Positions 1 through 9,436 of a DNA stretch of 64,000 bases are shown here, one piece after another. The DNA is taken from NCBI RefSeq assembly GCF_016107305.1, contig NZ_RCVR01000023.1:27816-91815 (forward strand). Direction: 5' to 3'. The notes under the pieces were generated by a model. That model was given only the letters and a program-made list of their open reading frames with translations, was not told where the DNA came from and searched no databases. Source of the DNA: Roseomonas sp. KE2513 (GTDB lineage Bacteria; Pseudomonadota; Alphaproteobacteria; Acetobacterales; Acetobacteraceae). Within the stretch, counting starts at the first letter, position 1; every line of letters begins with the position of its first letter. Both the position numbers and the translations under genes were made by a program.

Positions 1-694
1 GTTCCCGGTTGATGCGGCGGAGAAGATTGAGGTTGAAGGACGCCGTCACGCCCGCCGCGTCGTCATAGGCTGCCAGCAGCACCGCAAGGTCCTTCGGCAG
101 ATCCGCCCCGACGATCATCAGCGATCCCGGCCCGAGCAGGCGCGCGGTGACGCGGAGGAAGGCCGTCGCTTCCTCGGGCGTGAAGTTGCCGATGGTCGAG
201 CCGGGAAAGAACCCGACCCGGCGCCGCGGCGCCGTGCCGGGGGACACGGGAAGCTCGAAGGGCGCGGTGTAGTCGGCGCAGACGGGAAGGATGGGCAGTT
301 CCGGGAAATCCTGCGCAAGGCCCCGCGCGGCGGTCGTCAGGTGCTCACGCGAGATGTCCACGGGCACGTAGAGTGCGGGATCCCGCAGCGCGGCGAGCAG
401 CAGCCGGATCTTCACCCCGGCGCCCGATCCGAACTCCACCAGGGCCGCCCCCGGCCCGGCCAGGGCCGCGATCTCGCCGGCCCGCGCCCGGAGGAGGGCG
501 AGCTCCGTTCGGGTGGGGTAGTATTCCGGGAGCTCGCAGATACGGTCGAAAAGACGGGAGCCCTCGGCATCGTAGAGGAACTTGCACGGCAGGGTCTTGG
601 GTGAGGCGGAAAGGCCGGCGACCACGGCTTGGTGGAACTCCACCAGGCCGGGCGAGAGGTCCGTCAGCTCGTGCAGCGGCCGGGCGAGGTTCAT
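1..694 (-). CDS. egtD: L-histidine N-alpha-methyltransferase EgtD (3' part cut off by window edge)
   Basis: SAM-dependent enzyme that trimethylates histidine to hercynine, the first step of ergothioneine synthesis. The N-terminal ~231 residues are visible and begin MNLARPLHEL. They include the family signature FLYDAEGSRLFDRICELPEYYPTR (shown only in part: LYDAEGS near residue 42, PEYYPTR near 54), a SAM-binding VEFGSGAG at about residue 86, and GSTIGNF near 165. The start codon overlaps the egtB stop (ATGA), so the two are translated together, with egtB first. The C-terminal part lies outside the window. The identification rests on these motifs and on the egtB partner. Confidence 0.93.
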   Translation of the reverse strand, partial: MNLARPLHELTDLSPGLVEFHQAVVAGLSASPKTLPCKFLYDAEGSRLFDRICELPEYYPTRTELALLRARAGEIAALAGPGAALVEFGSGAGVKIRLLLAALRDPALYVPVDISREHLTTAARGLAQDFPELPILPVCADYTAPFELPVSPGTAPRRRVGFFPGSTIGNFTPEEATAFLRVTARLLGPGSLMIVGADLPKDLAVLLAAYDDAAGVTASFNLNLLRRINRE

Positions 695-1986
695 GCATCC
701 TCCGCGAGGCGAAAGCCCGAGAACTGCCAGCGCGCCTGGGGCGGGAAGAAGTTGCGGTAGCTCGGCCGGTCATGTCCCTCCGCCGTGGCGCAGGAGCGCC
801 CGCGAAGGACCATCTGGTTGATCATGAACTTGCCATTGTACTCGCCGAGCGCCCCTGGCTGCGGGCGGTAGCCCGGGTAGGGCGAGTAGGGGCTGGCCGT
901 CCATTCCCACACGTCCTGTCTGATGCCCGTCAGGAGCGGCCGCGGGTGCGGCCGGGCGCCGCCAGCGGGCTGGCCGGTGCCGGCATGGCGCTGCGCCGCG
1001 ACTTCCCACTCGAACTCCGTCGGCAGGCGCTTTCCGGCCCATTCGGCGTAGGCCGCCGCCTCGTAGAAGGAGACATGAGCCACGGGTTCGTCGTCGCGCA
1101 CCGGACTCAGGCCGTGGAGCGTCATGACGTGCCACTCGCCATCCAGGCGCTGCCAGTAACCCGGTGCTTCCCACCCTGCGGACTGGGCGAGGGCCCAGCC
1201 TTCCGAAAGCCAGAACGCGGGCTTGCGGTAGCCGCCATCCTCCATGAAGGCGCGGAACTCGCCGTTGCTGACGGGGCGGTCGGCCAGGGCGTGGTTGCGC
1301 AGCAGCACCTCGTGGCGTGGCCCCTCGTTGTCGAAGGAGAAGTCGAGGGCAGCACCGGAGGGCTCGTAGCCCACCGCGTGAATGCCCCCCTCCGCGAGCC
1401 ACCAGCCCATGGGTGCGGCGGGCGCGGATGGCGGGGCGGGCGGCGGCGGCCGGTAGGCGGGGTGCAGCGGCGAGAGGGAGAAGGCGTGCTTGATGTCGGT
1501 CAGCAGCAATTCCTGGTGCTGCTGCTCGTGGTGCAGGCCCATGACGGCGAGCGCCGCCAATGCCTCGTTCCCAGGCGCGAGCAGCCGCTCCATCGCCGCG
1601 TCCACATGGGCACGGTAGGCGGCGACCTCCGCGACGCCCGGTCGGGTCAGCATCCCACGGGAGGGGCGCGGGTGCCGGGGACCCACGGCCTCGTAGTAGG
1701 AGTTGAAGACGTAGCCGAAGGCGGGATCGAAGGCTTCGTATCCCGCCAAGTGCGGCGCCAGGACGAAGGTCTCGAAGAACCAGGTCGTATGCGCGCGGTG
1801 CCATTTCGCCGGGCTGGCATCCGGCATGGATTGGACCGTCTGGTCCTCGGGCGAGAGGGGCGCCGCGAGTTCCTCCGTTTCCCGCCGCACGCGCCTGAAG
1901 AGGTCCAGCACCGTGCCTGGGTCAGGGGGGGAGAGGGACGGGGCGCCGGGTTTCGCCGGGTGGGGCGCTGGGTTGTGGTCAGGCAT
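691..1986 (-). CDS. egtB: Ergothioneine biosynthesis sulfoxide synthase EgtB
   Basis: Non-haem iron enzyme that joins hercynine to a thiol (gamma-glutamylcysteine or cysteine) and oxidises it to the sulfoxide. 431 residues, the usual family length. The N-terminal DinB-like half carries HRAHTTWF near residue 63 and the iron-binding HxxxHxE (H153, H157, E159). The C-terminal half is a formylglycine-generating-enzyme/sulfatase-modifying fold, with AHVSFYEAAAYAEWAGKR-type sequence and the terminal FSGFRLA. The ATG at 1986 gives a normal N-terminus; an in-frame start at 2064 would add a low-complexity tail. Overlaps egtD by 4 nt. No egtC or egtE is visible; a later beta-lyase must come from elsewhere. 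Confidence 0.93.
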   Translation of the reverse strand: MPDHNPAPHPAKPGAPSLSPPDPGTVLDLFRRVRRETEELAAPLSPEDQTVQSMPDASPAKWHRAHTTWFFETFVLAPHLAGYEAFDPAFGYVFNSYYEAVGPRHPRPSRGMLTRPGVAEVAAYRAHVDAAMERLLAPGNEALAALAVMGLHHEQQHQELLLTDIKHAFSLSPLHPAYRPPPPAPPSAPAAPMGWWLAEGGIHAVGYEPSGAALDFSFDNEGPRHEVLLRNHALADRPVSNGEFRAFMEDGGYRKPAFWLSEGWALAQSAGWEAPGYWQRLDGEWHVMTLHGLSPVRDDEPVAHVSFYEAAAYAEWAGKRLPTEFEWEVAAQRHAGTGQPAGGARPHPRPLLTGIRQDVWEWTASPYSPYPGYRPQPGALGEYNGKFMINQMVLRGRSCATAEGHDRPSYRNFFPPQARWQFSGFRLAEDA

Positions 1987-2107
1987 CGCGGCGTTCCATC
2001 GGCCTAAGATGGGAGGCGGGGGGTTGGAAGCGAGGCCCCGCGCGGCGGTGCCGGCGGGCGGCACGGACTGGTGACCGCCAGCGCCGCGGTTTTAGTGGCC
2101 AGCTTCG

Positions 2108-3871
2108 TCATGAGCGGCCCTCCACCGGCTGCTCCAGCGGTTCCGGCCGGACGACGTAGCTGTCGCCCGCGTTTGCCGGTGCACCGGCCTCCTGGGCGGC
2201 AAGGCGCTCGAGGTCCCGCCGGCGGACCTCGCGCTCTACCGCCGCCGCATCGACCTCAGGCACGCCAAGGCTGACCAGTGCCTGCCGGCCGAGCGCGAGA
2301 GCCGATTCCACGGTCTCCCGCACCTCGACCACACCGAGGCGACGCAGGCGGAGGGCGTGGCGGCGGTCGTAGGAGCGGACGACGCAGGGCGTTTCCGGAA
2401 AGACCTCCCGCACGAGCGCGACCACGCGGTCCGTGGTTTCGGGCAGGTCGGTGCAGACCGCGATAAGCTGCACCCGGCCGGCACCGGCGGCGCGCAGCAC
2501 GTCCAAGCGCGTGCCGTCGCCGTAGTGAACACGGGCGCCGAAGCGGCCGGCCGCCTCGATCTGCTCGACATCGGAATCAATGATGGTGAGCGCGATGCCA
2601 CGCCGGATGAGCACCTGAGCGACGAGTTGCCCCACGCGCCCGAAGCCGATCACGAGCACCGCGCCGCGCGCATCCGAGAAATCCTCCTCCGGCGCCTCTC
2701 CCTTTACGTTCCGAATGAAGAGAGGCGCGAGCCTGACAACCAGCGGGGTCAAGGCCATCGAGAGGGTGACGAGCGCGACCAGCAGGCTCGCGTGCTCGGG
2801 CGTCATCACGCCCGCCGCGGCCGCGGTCGAGTAGAGGACAAAGCCGAACTCCCCGCCCTGGGCGAGCAGCAGGCCGGTGCGCACGGCGGTGGCGTGCGAG
2901 TGGCCGAAGAAGCGCGTAACACCGTAGATGGCGGCCGTCTTCGACACCGTGAGGGCGGTGGCGGCGGCCAGGAGCGCGACGACGTTCGCCCGGACCACGC
3001 CGAGGTCCACGCTCATCCCGACCGAAAGGAAGAAGAGCCCCAGCAGTAGGCCGCGGAACGGTTCAATATCGGCTTCCAACTCGTGCCTATAGGTCGATTC
3101 CGCGAGGAGGAGGCCGGCCAGGAAGGCGCCGGTCGCCATCGAAAGGCCCACCGCCGCCATGAGACCGGCCGCGCCGAGCACGACCAGCAGGACGGCCGCG
3201 GTCATGATCTCCTGCGCGCCGCTTCGCGCGAGAAGCCCGAAGAGCGGGTTGAGCAGGAAGCGGCCCGTGAGCACAATGGCCGCAACCGCCACCAGCATCT
3301 CGCCCGCCGCGAGCCAGAGAGGGCCGTCGTCCGCCCGCGGCAGAGGCGACAGGAAGGCGACGAGGGCGAGAAGCGGGACGATCGCCAGGTCTTGCATCAG
3401 CAGGACGGCAAAGGCGGTGCGGCCATGGCCCGTCTCGACCTCCCGCCGCTCCTCCAGCAGTTGCATGACGAGGGCGGTGGAGGAGAGCGCGAGGCCGAGC
3501 CCGGCCACGATCGAGGCCGGCAGGCTGCGGCCAGCGATGAAGTAAGGGTAGAGCGCGATCAGCGCCCCGGAGAGGAGGATCTGCGCCGTTCCAAGCCCAA
3601 GAATGTCGCGCCGCATCTCCCAGAGACGTGACAGCTTCATCTCCAGCCCGATGACGAAAAGCAGGAGGACGATGCCGAGTTCGGCGATGCCGGATACCCG
3701 CCCCGGCTCCGAGAAGAGGCCGAGTACCGAGGGGCCGACCACGACCCCGGCACCGATATAGCCGAGGACCGCGCCCAGCCCCGCGCGCTTGGCGAGCGGA
3801 ACCGCGACGACGGCGGCGGCGAGAAGGACGATAGGCTCGAGGAGAACTGCTGCCTCGGAGTGTTCGGACAT
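2108..3871 (-). CDS. Kef-type K+/H+ antiporter (CPA2 family) with C-terminal TrkA-N domain
   Basis: Inner-membrane monovalent cation/proton antiporter of about 587 residues. The first ~385 residues form a 12- to 13-helix CPA2 exchanger, with AVLGYIGAGVVVGPSVLG near residue 33 and ARSGAQEI and GEFGFVL further on. Next comes a cytoplasmic Rossmann RCK/TrkA-N domain beginning VLVIGFGRVGQ near residue 410, which would bind NAD(H) or a nucleotide and gate the channel. The start chosen is the ATG of MSEHSEAAV; the open frame extends upstream to 3958. Transcribed divergently from the ABC operon at 4032. KefB, KefC and the YbaL type cannot be told apart by eye. Confidence 0.9.
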   Translation of the reverse strand: MSEHSEAAVLLEPIVLLAAAVVAVPLAKRAGLGAVLGYIGAGVVVGPSVLGLFSEPGRVSGIAELGIVLLLFVIGLEMKLSRLWEMRRDILGLGTAQILLSGALIALYPYFIAGRSLPASIVAGLGLALSSTALVMQLLEERREVETGHGRTAFAVLLMQDLAIVPLLALVAFLSPLPRADDGPLWLAAGEMLVAVAAIVLTGRFLLNPLFGLLARSGAQEIMTAAVLLVVLGAAGLMAAVGLSMATGAFLAGLLLAESTYRHELEADIEPFRGLLLGLFFLSVGMSVDLGVVRANVVALLAAATALTVSKTAAIYGVTRFFGHSHATAVRTGLLLAQGGEFGFVLYSTAAAAGVMTPEHASLLVALVTLSMALTPLVVRLAPLFIRNVKGEAPEEDFSDARGAVLVIGFGRVGQLVAQVLIRRGIALTIIDSDVEQIEAAGRFGARVHYGDGTRLDVLRAAGAGRVQLIAVCTDLPETTDRVVALVREVFPETPCVVRSYDRRHALRLRRLGVVEVRETVESALALGRQALVSLGVPEVDAAAVEREVRRRDLERLAAQEAGAPANAGDSYVVRPEPLEQPVEGRS

Positions 3872-4031
3872 CGGGTCTCCGTCGGCGGGGCTTCGTCGCG
3901 CGCATAGGTGAAGCAGCGCGGACCAATTGGCAATCGAGGCGCCGACGGGCGCAGGCACGCTCCTTGCTTACACCTGCCCGTGAATTGCGGAACGGTGCGG
4001 ACCGCCCCGTACCCCGACCGGAGGATGATCC

Positions 4032-5630
4032 ATGCGCCGCCGAACCCTGCTTGCCTCCGCCTCCGCGGCACTGGCAGCCCCCGCGCTGCGCCCCGCTGCG
4101 GCCCAGACGGCGGCGAGCCGTGCCGAGACCTTGCTGCTGGTGCAGGAATACGGGCCCAACAGCCTCGACATGCAGGGCCTGGGCTCCTCGCAGCCGGTGA
4201 ACGGCGTCGCGCTCAACTGCTATGACCGGCTGGTGCGCTACAAGCGCGTGCCACTGCCCGGCGAGGGGAACGGCAGCACCTTCGACATCACCTCTTTGGA
4301 GCCTGAGTTGGCCGAGAGCTGGCAGGAGGCGAGCGACGGCATGAGCTGCACCTTCCGCCTGCGGGAGGCCCGCTTCCACTCCGGCCGCCCCGTCACGGCG
4401 AAGGACGTGAAGTGGTCCCTCGACCGCGCCGTCTCGATCGGCGGCTTCGCAACGACGCAAATGAACGCGGGCAGCCTCGAGAAGCCCGAGCAGTTCGTGG
4501 CGGTGGACGACCGCACCTTTCGCATCGACTACCTGCGCAAGGACAAGCTCACGCTGCCGAATCTCGGCGTCACCATCCCCTTCGTCTTCGACAGCGAGTT
4601 GGCGACCCGGAACTCGGGGGGCGACCCCTGGGCAAAGGAGTGGCTGAAAAACAACGTCGCCGGCTCCGGTGCCTTCAAGGTGGAGACCTGGCGGCCGGGC
4701 ACCGAGACCATCTATGTCCGCAACGACGACTGGAAGTCAGGGCCGCTGCCCTCGCTCCGCCGCGTCATCGCGCGCGACATCCCCTCCCCCTCCACGCGGC
4801 GCGCGCTGATCGAGCGGGGGGATGCCGACATCTCCTACGGACTGCCGCCGAAGGACTTCAAGGACTTGGCCGAGGCGCGCCGCGTGAGGGTGGTGGGCGT
4901 GCCCGTTCCGAACGCCATCTGGTACGTGTCGCTGAACGCGGCGACGGGCCCCTTCACCGACGTCCGGCTGCGCCAGGCCGTCGCCTGGGCGCTACCCTAC
5001 GAGGCAATCATGCAGGCGTCCCTGTTCGGACGCGGGGTGCCGATGTGGGGGGCGACGGGCGGGCCAACGACCGCTTGGCCGCAGCCCTTCCCCTACAACA
5101 CCAATGTCGGGAAGGCGCGCGAACTGGTGCAGCAGGCGGCACCCGGCGGGGTAGCCACCACGCTGCTGTTCGACGCGGGATCGGGCACCATCGCGGAGCC
5201 GATGGCGGTGCTGATCAAGGAATCACTGGCGCCGATCGGCATCAATGTGGAGCTGAACAAGATCCCCGGCGCCAATTTCCGCGGCGAGCTGAACAAGAAG
5301 ACGGCCCCCATGGTGATCAACCGCTTCGGCGGCTGGCTGGACTGGCCGGACTACTTCTTCTTCTGGAACTATCACGGCAACAACTCGATCTTCAACATCG
5401 CCTCCTACCAGAATCCGGCGATGGACAAGCTGATCGACGCCGCACGCTTCGCCGGCGATGCGGACAGCTACGCGGGCGCCGTGCGCGGCTTCATCGGGAT
5501 GGCAGAGCGGGAGGTGCCGATGATCCCGATCGCACAGCCGCTGCACGACGTGGCGATGCAGCGCTCCATCGGCGGCTACCAGTTCTGGCCCTGCCGCGAG
5601 CCCGACTTCCGCTTCCTAACCAAGGGTTGA
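4032..5630 (+). CDS. ABC transporter substrate-binding protein, family 5 (peptide/nickel type)
   Basis: Periplasmic receptor of a Dpp/Opp-like importer, 532 residues. The N-terminus MRRRTLLASASAALAAPALRPAAAQ is an export signal with an arginine cluster resembling Tat signals. The body matches the SBP_bac_5 fold: FDITSLEPELAESW, TFRLREARFHSGRPVTAKDVKWS near residue 110, and DVRLRQAVAWALPYEAI in the second lobe. A GGAGG ribosome site lies 8 nt before the ATG. It is the first gene of a plus-strand operon with two permeases, a double ATPase and AtzG/AtzE-like genes. The ligand is unknown; the linked amidohydrolase suggests a ureido, amide or peptide-like compound rather than a true dipeptide. Confidence 0.9.
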   Translation: MRRRTLLASASAALAAPALRPAAAQTAASRAETLLLVQEYGPNSLDMQGLGSSQPVNGVALNCYDRLVRYKRVPLPGEGNGSTFDITSLEPELAESWQEASDGMSCTFRLREARFHSGRPVTAKDVKWSLDRAVSIGGFATTQMNAGSLEKPEQFVAVDDRTFRIDYLRKDKLTLPNLGVTIPFVFDSELATRNSGGDPWAKEWLKNNVAGSGAFKVETWRPGTETIYVRNDDWKSGPLPSLRRVIARDIPSPSTRRALIERGDADISYGLPPKDFKDLAEARRVRVVGVPVPNAIWYVSLNAATGPFTDVRLRQAVAWALPYEAIMQASLFGRGVPMWGATGGPTTAWPQPFPYNTNVGKARELVQQAAPGGVATTLLFDAGSGTIAEPMAVLIKESLAPIGINVELNKIPGANFRGELNKKTAPMVINRFGGWLDWPDYFFFWNYHGNNSIFNIASYQNPAMDKLIDAARFAGDADSYAGAVRGFIGMAEREVPMIPIAQPLHDVAMQRSIGGYQFWPCREPDFRFLTKG

Positions 5631-5637
5631 GGACCTC

Positions 5638-6648
5638 GTGCTGCGCGTTGTCCTCTCGCGGCTCGGCACGGCGGTGCCGAGCCTGATCGGGGTGGTGGTC
5701 GTCACCTTCCTGCTGACGCGCGTGTTGCCGGGCGACACCGCCACCTACTTCGCCGGGCCGGTGGCCTCCGCCGAAGCCATTGCGCAGATCCGGGCGCAGC
5801 TCGGACTGGACCAGCCGCTGCCGGTGCAGTTCGGGCGCTACATCTCCGACCTCGCGCGCGGCGATCTAGGCAGTTCGCTCGGCACCGGGCAGCCGGTCCT
5901 GCACGAGATCACGACGCGCCTGCCGGCCTCGGCCGAGCTAACGCTTTGTGGGCTGCTGCTCGCGGTGCTCGTCGCGCTGCCGCTCGGCATCCTGGCTGCA
6001 CTGCGGCAGGGATCATGGGTGGACCATCTCTGCCGCGTGCTGACCACGGCCGGGGTTTCGCTGCCGGTCTTCTTCACGGGGCTGCTCGCGGTCTACGTGT
6101 TCTACTTCATCCTCGGCTGGGCGCCCTCCCCGCTCGGCCGGCTGGATGCCTTCGCCAGCCCGCCGCCGGTGGTGACGAACTTCTTCCTCATCGACAGCCT
6201 GATCGCGGGAGACAGCGAAACGTTCCTCGCCGCGCTCTCGCAGCTCGCGCTGCCGGCACTCACCCTCGCGCTCTTCGCGCTCGCGCCGCTCGCGCGCATT
6301 ACCCGCGCCTCGATGCTCGCGGCCCTGGATTCTGACTTTATCCGCACCGCCAGGGCCAGCGGGCTCGAAGGGCGGACGGTGGTGATTACCTACGCCTTTC
6401 GCAACGCCATGCTGCCTGTGGTGACGACGCTGGGGATGGTCTTCTCCTTCCTACTCGGCGCCAACGTACTAGTGGAGAAGGTCTTCGCCTGGCCGGGCAT
6501 CGGCTCCTACGCGGTGGAAGCGCTGATCGCCTCGGATTACGCGCCGGTGCAAGGCTTCGTGCTGACCATGGCGGTCCTCTACATCGCGCTGAACCTCGCG
6601 ATCGACCTCCTCTACGGCCTGATCGACCCGCGGGCGAAGGAGGGGTGA
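5638..6648 (+). CDS. ABC transporter permease, DppB/OppB type
   Basis: First membrane subunit of the importer, 336 residues with about six transmembrane segments. The N-terminal part reads RLGTAVPSLIGVVVVTFLLTRVLPGD, typical of the DppB family, and the cytoplasmic EAA loop contains RTARASGLEGRTVVITYAFRNA near residue 235. The GTG start at 5638 lies 7 nt after the receptor stop. Its own stop overlaps the next ATG (TGATG), so the two permeases are translationally coupled. Confidence 0.91.
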   Translation: MLRVVLSRLGTAVPSLIGVVVVTFLLTRVLPGDTATYFAGPVASAEAIAQIRAQLGLDQPLPVQFGRYISDLARGDLGSSLGTGQPVLHEITTRLPASAELTLCGLLLAVLVALPLGILAALRQGSWVDHLCRVLTTAGVSLPVFFTGLLAVYVFYFILGWAPSPLGRLDAFASPPPVVTNFFLIDSLIAGDSETFLAALSQLALPALTLALFALAPLARITRASMLAALDSDFIRTARASGLEGRTVVITYAFRNAMLPVVTTLGMVFSFLLGANVLVEKVFAWPGIGSYAVEALIASDYAPVQGFVLTMAVLYIALNLAIDLLYGLIDPRAKEG

Positions 6649-7547
6649 TGTCCGACCTTCCCGTGACGGCCGAGGCCGCAGCCCTGGCGAGGCCATCCGC
6701 CGCCGGCAACCTGTTCCGGCATGCGCGGTACGTGCTGGCGGGCAATCCTGTCACCGCCTTCTCCTTTCTGCTCCTTCTCTTCCTCATCGCCTGCGCGGCT
6801 TTCGGCCCCTCGCTCGTTCCCTACGACCCACAGGTGAGCAACTCGCTGCGCACGCTCCAGCCACCTTCCGCGCAGCATCTTTTCGGCACGGACCAGCTCG
6901 GGCGGGACATCCTCAGCCGGGTGGTTGTGGCCTGTCGGCTCGACCTCGGGATCGCCTTCTTCTCCGTTGCCCTCGTCTTCGCCGTTGGCGGCCTGGCGGG
7001 CGTTGCGGCGGGCTTCTTCGGCGGATGGACGGACCGGATCGTCGGACGCCTGGCGGACACGATCATGGCCTTCCCCCTCTTCGTGCTCGCGATGGGCGTT
7101 GTGGCGGCGCTCGGCAATACCGTGACGAACATCGTCATCGCCACGGCCGTCGTGAACTTCCCGCTCTATGCACGCATCGCGCGCGCGGAGGCGCTGGTGC
7201 GGCGCAACGCCGGCTACGTGCAGGCCGCGCGGCTGACGGGAAACGGCGAGCTTCGCATCCTTCTCTCAACCATCCTGCCGAACATCCTGCCGATCATGGC
7301 GGTGCAGATGTCGCTCACCATGGGATACGCCATCCTGAACGCGGCCGGGCTCTCCTTCATCGGCCTCGGCGTTCGCCCGCCGACGCCGGAATGGGGGATC
7401 ATGGTGGCGGAGGGGGCGAGCTTCATCGTCTCGGGCGAGTGGTGGGTGGCGCTCTTCCCCGGCCTCGCGCTCATGCTGGCGGTGTTCTGCTTCAACCTTC
7501 TCGGCGACGGGCTGCGCGACATCGTCGATCCGCAGAGGCGTACATGA
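6648..7547 (+). CDS. ABC transporter permease, DppC/OppC type
   Basis: Second membrane subunit, 299 residues. Family signs are the N-terminal AGNPVTAFSFLLLLFLIACAAFGPSLVPYDP, then HLFGTDQLGRDILSRV near residue 82, and the EAA loop around NAGYVQAARLTGNGELRILLST. The C-terminus reads NLLGDGLRDIVDPQRRT, which is diagnostic for DppC-type proteins. The ATG at 6648 is preferred over an adjacent GTG at 6645 because it overlaps the dppB-like stop. It ends in an ATGA overlap with the ATPase gene. Confidence 0.91.
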   Translation: MSDLPVTAEAAALARPSAAGNLFRHARYVLAGNPVTAFSFLLLLFLIACAAFGPSLVPYDPQVSNSLRTLQPPSAQHLFGTDQLGRDILSRVVVACRLDLGIAFFSVALVFAVGGLAGVAAGFFGGWTDRIVGRLADTIMAFPLFVLAMGVVAALGNTVTNIVIATAVVNFPLYARIARAEALVRRNAGYVQAARLTGNGELRILLSTILPNILPIMAVQMSLTMGYAILNAAGLSFIGLGVRPPTPEWGIMVAEGASFIVSGEWWVALFPGLALMLAVFCFNLLGDGLRDIVDPQRRT

Positions 7548-9217
7548 GCGCCTCTCCTCTCCTCGACGTGCGGGAGCTGACGGTGGAATTCGCCACCCGC
7601 CGCGGCACGGTGTGCGCGGTGGAGCGGGTGGACCTCTCCATTGCCAAGGGCGAGACGCTAGCAGTGGTTGGGGAGTCCGGTTCGGGCAAGTCCGTCACCT
7701 CCTACGCGGTGATGCGCATTCTTGACCGCGCAGGGCGCATCACGGGCGGCAGCGTCACTTTCTCCGGCATGGCGCTGCAGAGCCTGCCCGAGGTGGAGAT
7801 GCGCGACCTGCGGGGGCGGGAGATCTCGATGATCTTCCAGAACCCGCGCGCGGCGCTCAACCCGATCCGCCAGGTGGGCCGGCAGATAGAGGATGTGCTG
7901 CTCCAGCACGGGCAAGCCACGCGGACGGACGCGAAGGCACGCGCCATTGCGGTGCTCGAAGCCGTGCGGATCGCCAGGCCCGAAGAGCGCTACCACGCCT
8001 ACCCCTTTCAGCTCTCGGGCGGGATGTGCCAGCGCATCGTCATCGCCCTGGCCCTGGCCTGCCGACCGCAGCTGCTGATCGCCGACGAGCCTACGACAGG
8101 GCTCGATGTCACGACGCAGAAGTCAGTGATGGAACTGGTGACGGAGCTGACGCGGAAGCGCGGCATGTCCACGCTGCTGATCACGCACGACCTCGGCCTC
8201 GCTGCCAGCTATTGCGACCGCGTGGTCGTGATGGAGAAGGGCCGGGTGGTGGAGACCGCTGCCGCCGGGGCGATCTTCCGCGCGCCCTCGCACCCCTACA
8301 CGCGGCGGCTGATGCGCGCGACGCCCCGTCCCGGCGCCGGGCTGCGCGACCTGCTGCCGGAGGGCGCGGCGCCTTTCCCCGCCGCGCCGCCCACCGGGGC
8401 GCCCCTGCTTAAGGTGGAGGGGCTGGTGAAGGAGTACCGGCGGGAGGGCGGCGCCGGGTTCATGGCACGGCTTACGGGTCACGCAGCGTCCCAGGCGCCG
8501 TTCCGCGCGGTGAATGGCATCGGCTTCGAGGTGCGGCGCGGGGAGAGCGTCGGGCTGGTGGGTGAGTCCGGCTGCGGTAAGTCCACGACCTCGATGATGG
8601 TGATGCGGCTGCTCGACTCCACCGCCGGGCACATCACCTTCGACGGCGAGGACATCGGCGCCATACCCGCGCAGCGCTTCGCCGCCTCTCCGCTGCGCCG
8701 GCGCATCCAGATGGTTTTCCAGGACCCGACGGACAGCCTCAACCCGCGCCACACCGCTGCGCGCGCCATCTCCGACCCGATCCGGCGGCTGGGCACCTTG
8801 CGTGGGTCAGCGCTGGCGGCACGGGTCGAGGAACTGGCAACCCTTGTAGGGCTGCCGCTCCCGCTGCTCGACCGTTTTCCACACCAGCTCTCGGGCGGGC
8901 AGAAGGCGCGCGTGGGCATTGCACGGGCCATCGCGCTCAACCCTGACCTCGTGGTGCTCGACGAGCCAACCGCCGCGCTCGATGTATCCGTACAGGCGGT
9001 GGTCCTGAACCTGCTGCACGAGCTGAAGCTGCGGCTCGGGATGAGCTACCTTTTTGTCAGTCACGACCTCAACGTCGTGCGGCTGCTCTGCGACCGCGTG
9101 ATCGTCATGCGGGCCGGCCGCATCGTGGAGGAAGGGCCGGTCGAGACGGTGCTGGAGAACCCGGCTGCGGACTACACGCGCGAGCTTCTCGCCGCCATTC
9201 CCCACCCTCCCGCCTGA
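7544..9217 (+). CDS. ABC transporter ATP-binding protein, two ATPase domains fused (DppD-DppF type)
   Basis: Energises the importer. 557 residues contain two complete nucleotide-binding domains. The first has Walker A GESGSGKS near residue 42, signature LSGGMCQR and Walker B LLIADEPTTGLD. The second has Walker A GESGCGKS near residue 343, signature LSGGQKAR and Walker B VVLDEPTAALD. Each is followed by the C-terminal oligopeptide-transporter extension (APSHPYTRRL and AADYTRELL). The fusion replaces the separate DppD and DppF genes and occurs in many alphaproteobacterial systems. The open frame runs upstream inside the permease gene, so the ATG of MSASPLLDV is the start. Confidence 0.93.
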   Translation: MSASPLLDVRELTVEFATRRGTVCAVERVDLSIAKGETLAVVGESGSGKSVTSYAVMRILDRAGRITGGSVTFSGMALQSLPEVEMRDLRGREISMIFQNPRAALNPIRQVGRQIEDVLLQHGQATRTDAKARAIAVLEAVRIARPEERYHAYPFQLSGGMCQRIVIALALACRPQLLIADEPTTGLDVTTQKSVMELVTELTRKRGMSTLLITHDLGLAASYCDRVVVMEKGRVVETAAAGAIFRAPSHPYTRRLMRATPRPGAGLRDLLPEGAAPFPAAPPTGAPLLKVEGLVKEYRREGGAGFMARLTGHAASQAPFRAVNGIGFEVRRGESVGLVGESGCGKSTTSMMVMRLLDSTAGHITFDGEDIGAIPAQRFAASPLRRRIQMVFQDPTDSLNPRHTAARAISDPIRRLGTLRGSALAARVEELATLVGLPLPLLDRFPHQLSGGQKARVGIARAIALNPDLVVLDEPTAALDVSVQAVVLNLLHELKLRLGMSYLFVSHDLNVVRLLCDRVIVMRAGRIVEEGPVETVLENPAADYTRELLAAIPHPPA

Positions 9218-9226
9218 GGAACGCCC

Positions 9227-9436
9227 TTGTCCGCCGATCCCTTCCCTGCCCTGCCGGATGACGCGACGCTGCTCGCCTTTATCGACGCGGCCACGGCCTT
9301 GAACGGCATCCCCCTCGACCCCGCCTGGCGCGGCGAGGTGCTGGCGAACCTGCGGGCCATCGGGAATAGTGCGCGCATGGTCCTCTCCTTCCGGCTGGAG
9401 GACGAGGCGGAGCCCGCGCCGGTGTTCACGGCATGA
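9227..9436 (+). CDS. AtzG-like small subunit (DUF4089 family)
   Basis: 69-residue protein: one amphipathic helical unit with AFIDAATALNGIPLDPAWRGEV and NLRAIGNSARMVLSF. This resembles DUF4089/AtzG, the small structural partner of AtzE-type amidases (known from 1-carboxybiuret hydrolase, and as HpxX next to HpxY). A TTG start follows a GAGGA site 9 nt after the ATPase stop, and the stop overlaps the amidase start (ATGA), the gene order expected of an AtzG-AtzE complex. By analogy it would be required for folding or stability of the amidase; that is inferred, not visible. Confidence 0.83.
   Translation: MSADPFPALPDDATLLAFIDAATALNGIPLDPAWRGEVLANLRAIGNSARMVLSFRLEDEAEPAPVFTA

Noticed and set aside
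373..2007. Long plus-strand open frame (544 codons) opposite egtD/egtB
   Set aside because: Arg/Gly/Pro-rich shadow of the egt genes, typical of antisense frames in high-GC DNA; egtB and egtD motifs on the minus strand are unambiguous.
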